A DNA stretch of 7,126 nucleotides from positions 1 through 7,126 of the forward strand of contig JAEWWY010000287.1 in the NCBI GenBank assembly GCA_023458835.1, given 5' to 3'. Shown here piece after piece: positions 6,560 to 7,126 of the stretch; the first letter of the stretch is position 1, and each line of letters begins with the position of its first letter. The DNA comes from Bacillota bacterium. Its GTDB lineage: Bacteria; Bacillota; Clostridia; Christensenellales; Aristaeellaceae. Made by a program: the position numbers and the translations under genes. The notes under the pieces were generated by a model. The model ran no database searches and was not told the origin of the DNA. It saw nothing but the letters and a program-made list of their open reading frames with translations.

Positions 6560-6584
6560 GGGCCGCCGCTAAAGCGGCCCTTTT
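6560..6584 (+). terminator. GC-rich hairpin with short T run just past tnpA, terminator-like on the plus strand
   Basis: GGGCCGC (6560-6566) pairs with GCGGCCC (6574-6580) across a 7-base loop, and TTTT follows at 6581-6584. It would stop plus-strand transcription entering tnpA from outside the element, which would shield the transposase from antisense read-through. The T run is short. On the minus strand no T run follows, so it is not a good tnpA terminator. Confidence 0.45.
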
Positions 6585-7014
6585 CTATGCCTTGGGGTTC
6601 TTGCTACCCGTAAACGGGTCTATGTACTCCTTGAATGACAATTGGTCCCCCATCACATCCTCGTTGAGTTGTTCCCGTATAGTATCCGCGGCACAAGAAA
6701 TGCAGGTTCCCATACTTGTACTTCAGATTCGCGTGTCGGTCGAAGATCATCAACGAACTTTTTCCCTTCAAATACCCCATGAATTGCGATACGCTGATGT
6801 TTGGCGGGATGCTCACTAACATGTGGATATGATCCGGACATGCTTCTGCTTCGATGATCTCTACTTTCTTCATCTCACATAGTTGCCTCATGATCTTCCC
6901 TATGTCCGCCTTTATCTTTCGGTATATTTCTTGCCGCCGGTATTTCGCTGCAAATACAATGTGGTATTTACAATTCCACTTGGTGTGTGATAAGCTACGA
7001 TTGTCATTTGTCAT
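6585..7014 (-). pseudogene. tnpA: IS200-type transposase, frameshifted by a short internal deletion
   Basis: The start is ATG at 7014, with AAAGGAGG at 7033-7026 on the minus strand. The N-terminal 112 residues are a typical IS200 Y1 transposase: SLSHTKWNCKYHIVFAAKYRRQ, the HUH motif H62-I-H64 in CPDHIHML, then SVSQFMGYLKGKSSLM and FDRHANLKYKYGN, ending in CRGYY. TnpA then normally continues with about 15 residues (VDTVG..., ending in the YI of a YIxxQ motif that carries the catalytic tyrosine). Here they are missing. The expected C-terminus, REQLNEDVMGDQLSFKEYIDPFTGSK, resumes at once in another frame and ends at a TAG at 6587-6585. In the original frame the product runs into 24 unrelated residues and stops at 6604. 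The protein has lost the tyrosine nucleophile region and should be unable to cleave DNA. Single-strand transposition by this family needs that tyrosine and the HUH histidines. Confidence 0.88.
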
Positions 7015-7023
7015 AAATGACTC

Positions 7024-7080
7024 AACCTCCTTTGCTTTGTTGCGGTTGCCAGACCAGCTTCATTCTAGCAAAGGAGGTTT
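7024..7080 (-). promoter_or_regulatory. Leader hairpin that can mask the tnpA ribosome binding site
   Basis: AACCTCCTTTGCT (7024-7036) and AGCAAAGGAGGTT (7068-7080) are perfect 13-base complements around a 31-base loop. In the minus-strand tnpA transcript the AAAGGAGG ribosome site (7033-7026) lies wholly inside one arm, 11 bases before the ATG, so pairing would hide it. Translational repression by a leader stem-loop is known for enterobacterial IS200, and the same logic is inferred here. Confidence 0.7.
7041..7054. repeat. Right arm of the 14-bp inverted repeat, in the tnpA leader
   Basis: TGCGGTTGCCAGAC is the exact reverse complement of 6536-6549. It sits within the 31-base loop of the leader hairpin, where it would be exposed for pairing. 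Confidence 0.7.
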
Positions 7081-7106
7081 CTCTTGTATCTAAAGTTTTT
7101 TTCTCT

Positions 7107-7123
7107 CACCAGCTCTGCTGGTG
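7107..7123. repeat. Left-end subterminal hairpin of the IS200 element
   Basis: CACCAGC (7107-7113) pairs with GCTGGTG (7117-7123) around a TCT loop, next to a run of seven T at 7096-7102. It is the counterpart of the right-end hairpin at 6460-6480. The element's border is close to or beyond the window end. Confidence 0.65.
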
Positions 7124-7126
7124 GTT

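Larger units (their letters stand above)
6460..7126 (-). mobile_element. IS200-type insertion sequence (IS200/IS605 family, TnpA only), probably incomplete at the window edge
   Basis: The element carries a Y1 HUH transposase gene on the minus strand and has matching hairpins near both ends in place of terminal inverted repeats. Read on the minus strand, the left-end hairpin is at 7107-7123 (arms CACCAGC/GCTGGTG) and the right-end hairpin at 6460-6480 (arms ACCACCGGC/GCCGGTGGT). Both have three-base loops. The size of roughly 670-700 bp fits IS200. No tnpB is present. Exact borders cannot be fixed: the right-end cleavage site should lie a few bases beyond 6460, and the left end may lie just past 7126. 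The transposase is broken, so movement would need TnpA from another copy. Confidence 0.85.

Noticed and set aside
6529..6819. Plus-strand open frame across the IS
   Set aside because: It is antisense to tnpA and passes through the hairpin region, with no ribosome site or family likeness.
1..7126. CRISPR arrays, tRNA, rRNA, riboswitches
   Set aside because: I saw no regularly spaced direct repeats, tRNA cloverleaf, rRNA sequence or recognisable riboswitch core.

Overview
The window reads like chromosomal DNA from a GC-rich member of the Clostridia (Bacillota), possibly gut-associated. This is an inference. It rests on strong purine-rich ribosome binding sites, two probable TTG starts, a tightly packed same-strand operon, an IS200-type transposase resembling the clostridial/enterobacterial type, and a fragment resembling Firmicutes prophage tail proteins. 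No rRNA or tRNA is present to fix the taxonomy.

Positions 1-5216 hold a compact plus-strand operon. It contains the tail end of a membrane protein (probably the first permease of a CUT1 sugar transporter), a complete second CUT1 permease, a CehA/McbA-type PHP-domain metallohydrolase, a DUF5054 protein related to GH38 alpha-mannosidases, and a PhnP-like metallo-beta-lactamase-fold hydrolase. Gaps are 34 bp or less and two genes overlap by 4 bp. A strong intrinsic terminator at 5300-5337 closes the unit. The genes suggest import of a small glycan or glycoside followed by intracellular hydrolysis. Two predicted phosphoesterase-type enzymes beside a glycosidase-like protein raise the possibility of a phosphate- or phosphodiester-bearing sugar. 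The ATPase, binding protein and regulator would lie outside the window.

Positions about 5340-6190 are a mosaic of broken genes, all on the plus strand: the secreted N-terminus of a CapA-family protein, then a piece of a phage tail protein in another frame, then what looks like the C-terminus of an ABC substrate-binding protein. None is complete. Positions 6187-6459 are AT-rich, with a perfect 15-bp hairpin and no convincing gene.

Positions about 6460-7126 are an IS200-type (TnpA-only) element on the minus strand. Its transposase has lost a short segment, which shifts the frame and removes the expected catalytic tyrosine region. The element keeps its end hairpins, a leader hairpin that can mask the transposase ribosome binding site, and a 14-bp inverted repeat linking the leader to the region downstream of tnpA. 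The window ends inside or right at the edge of this element.
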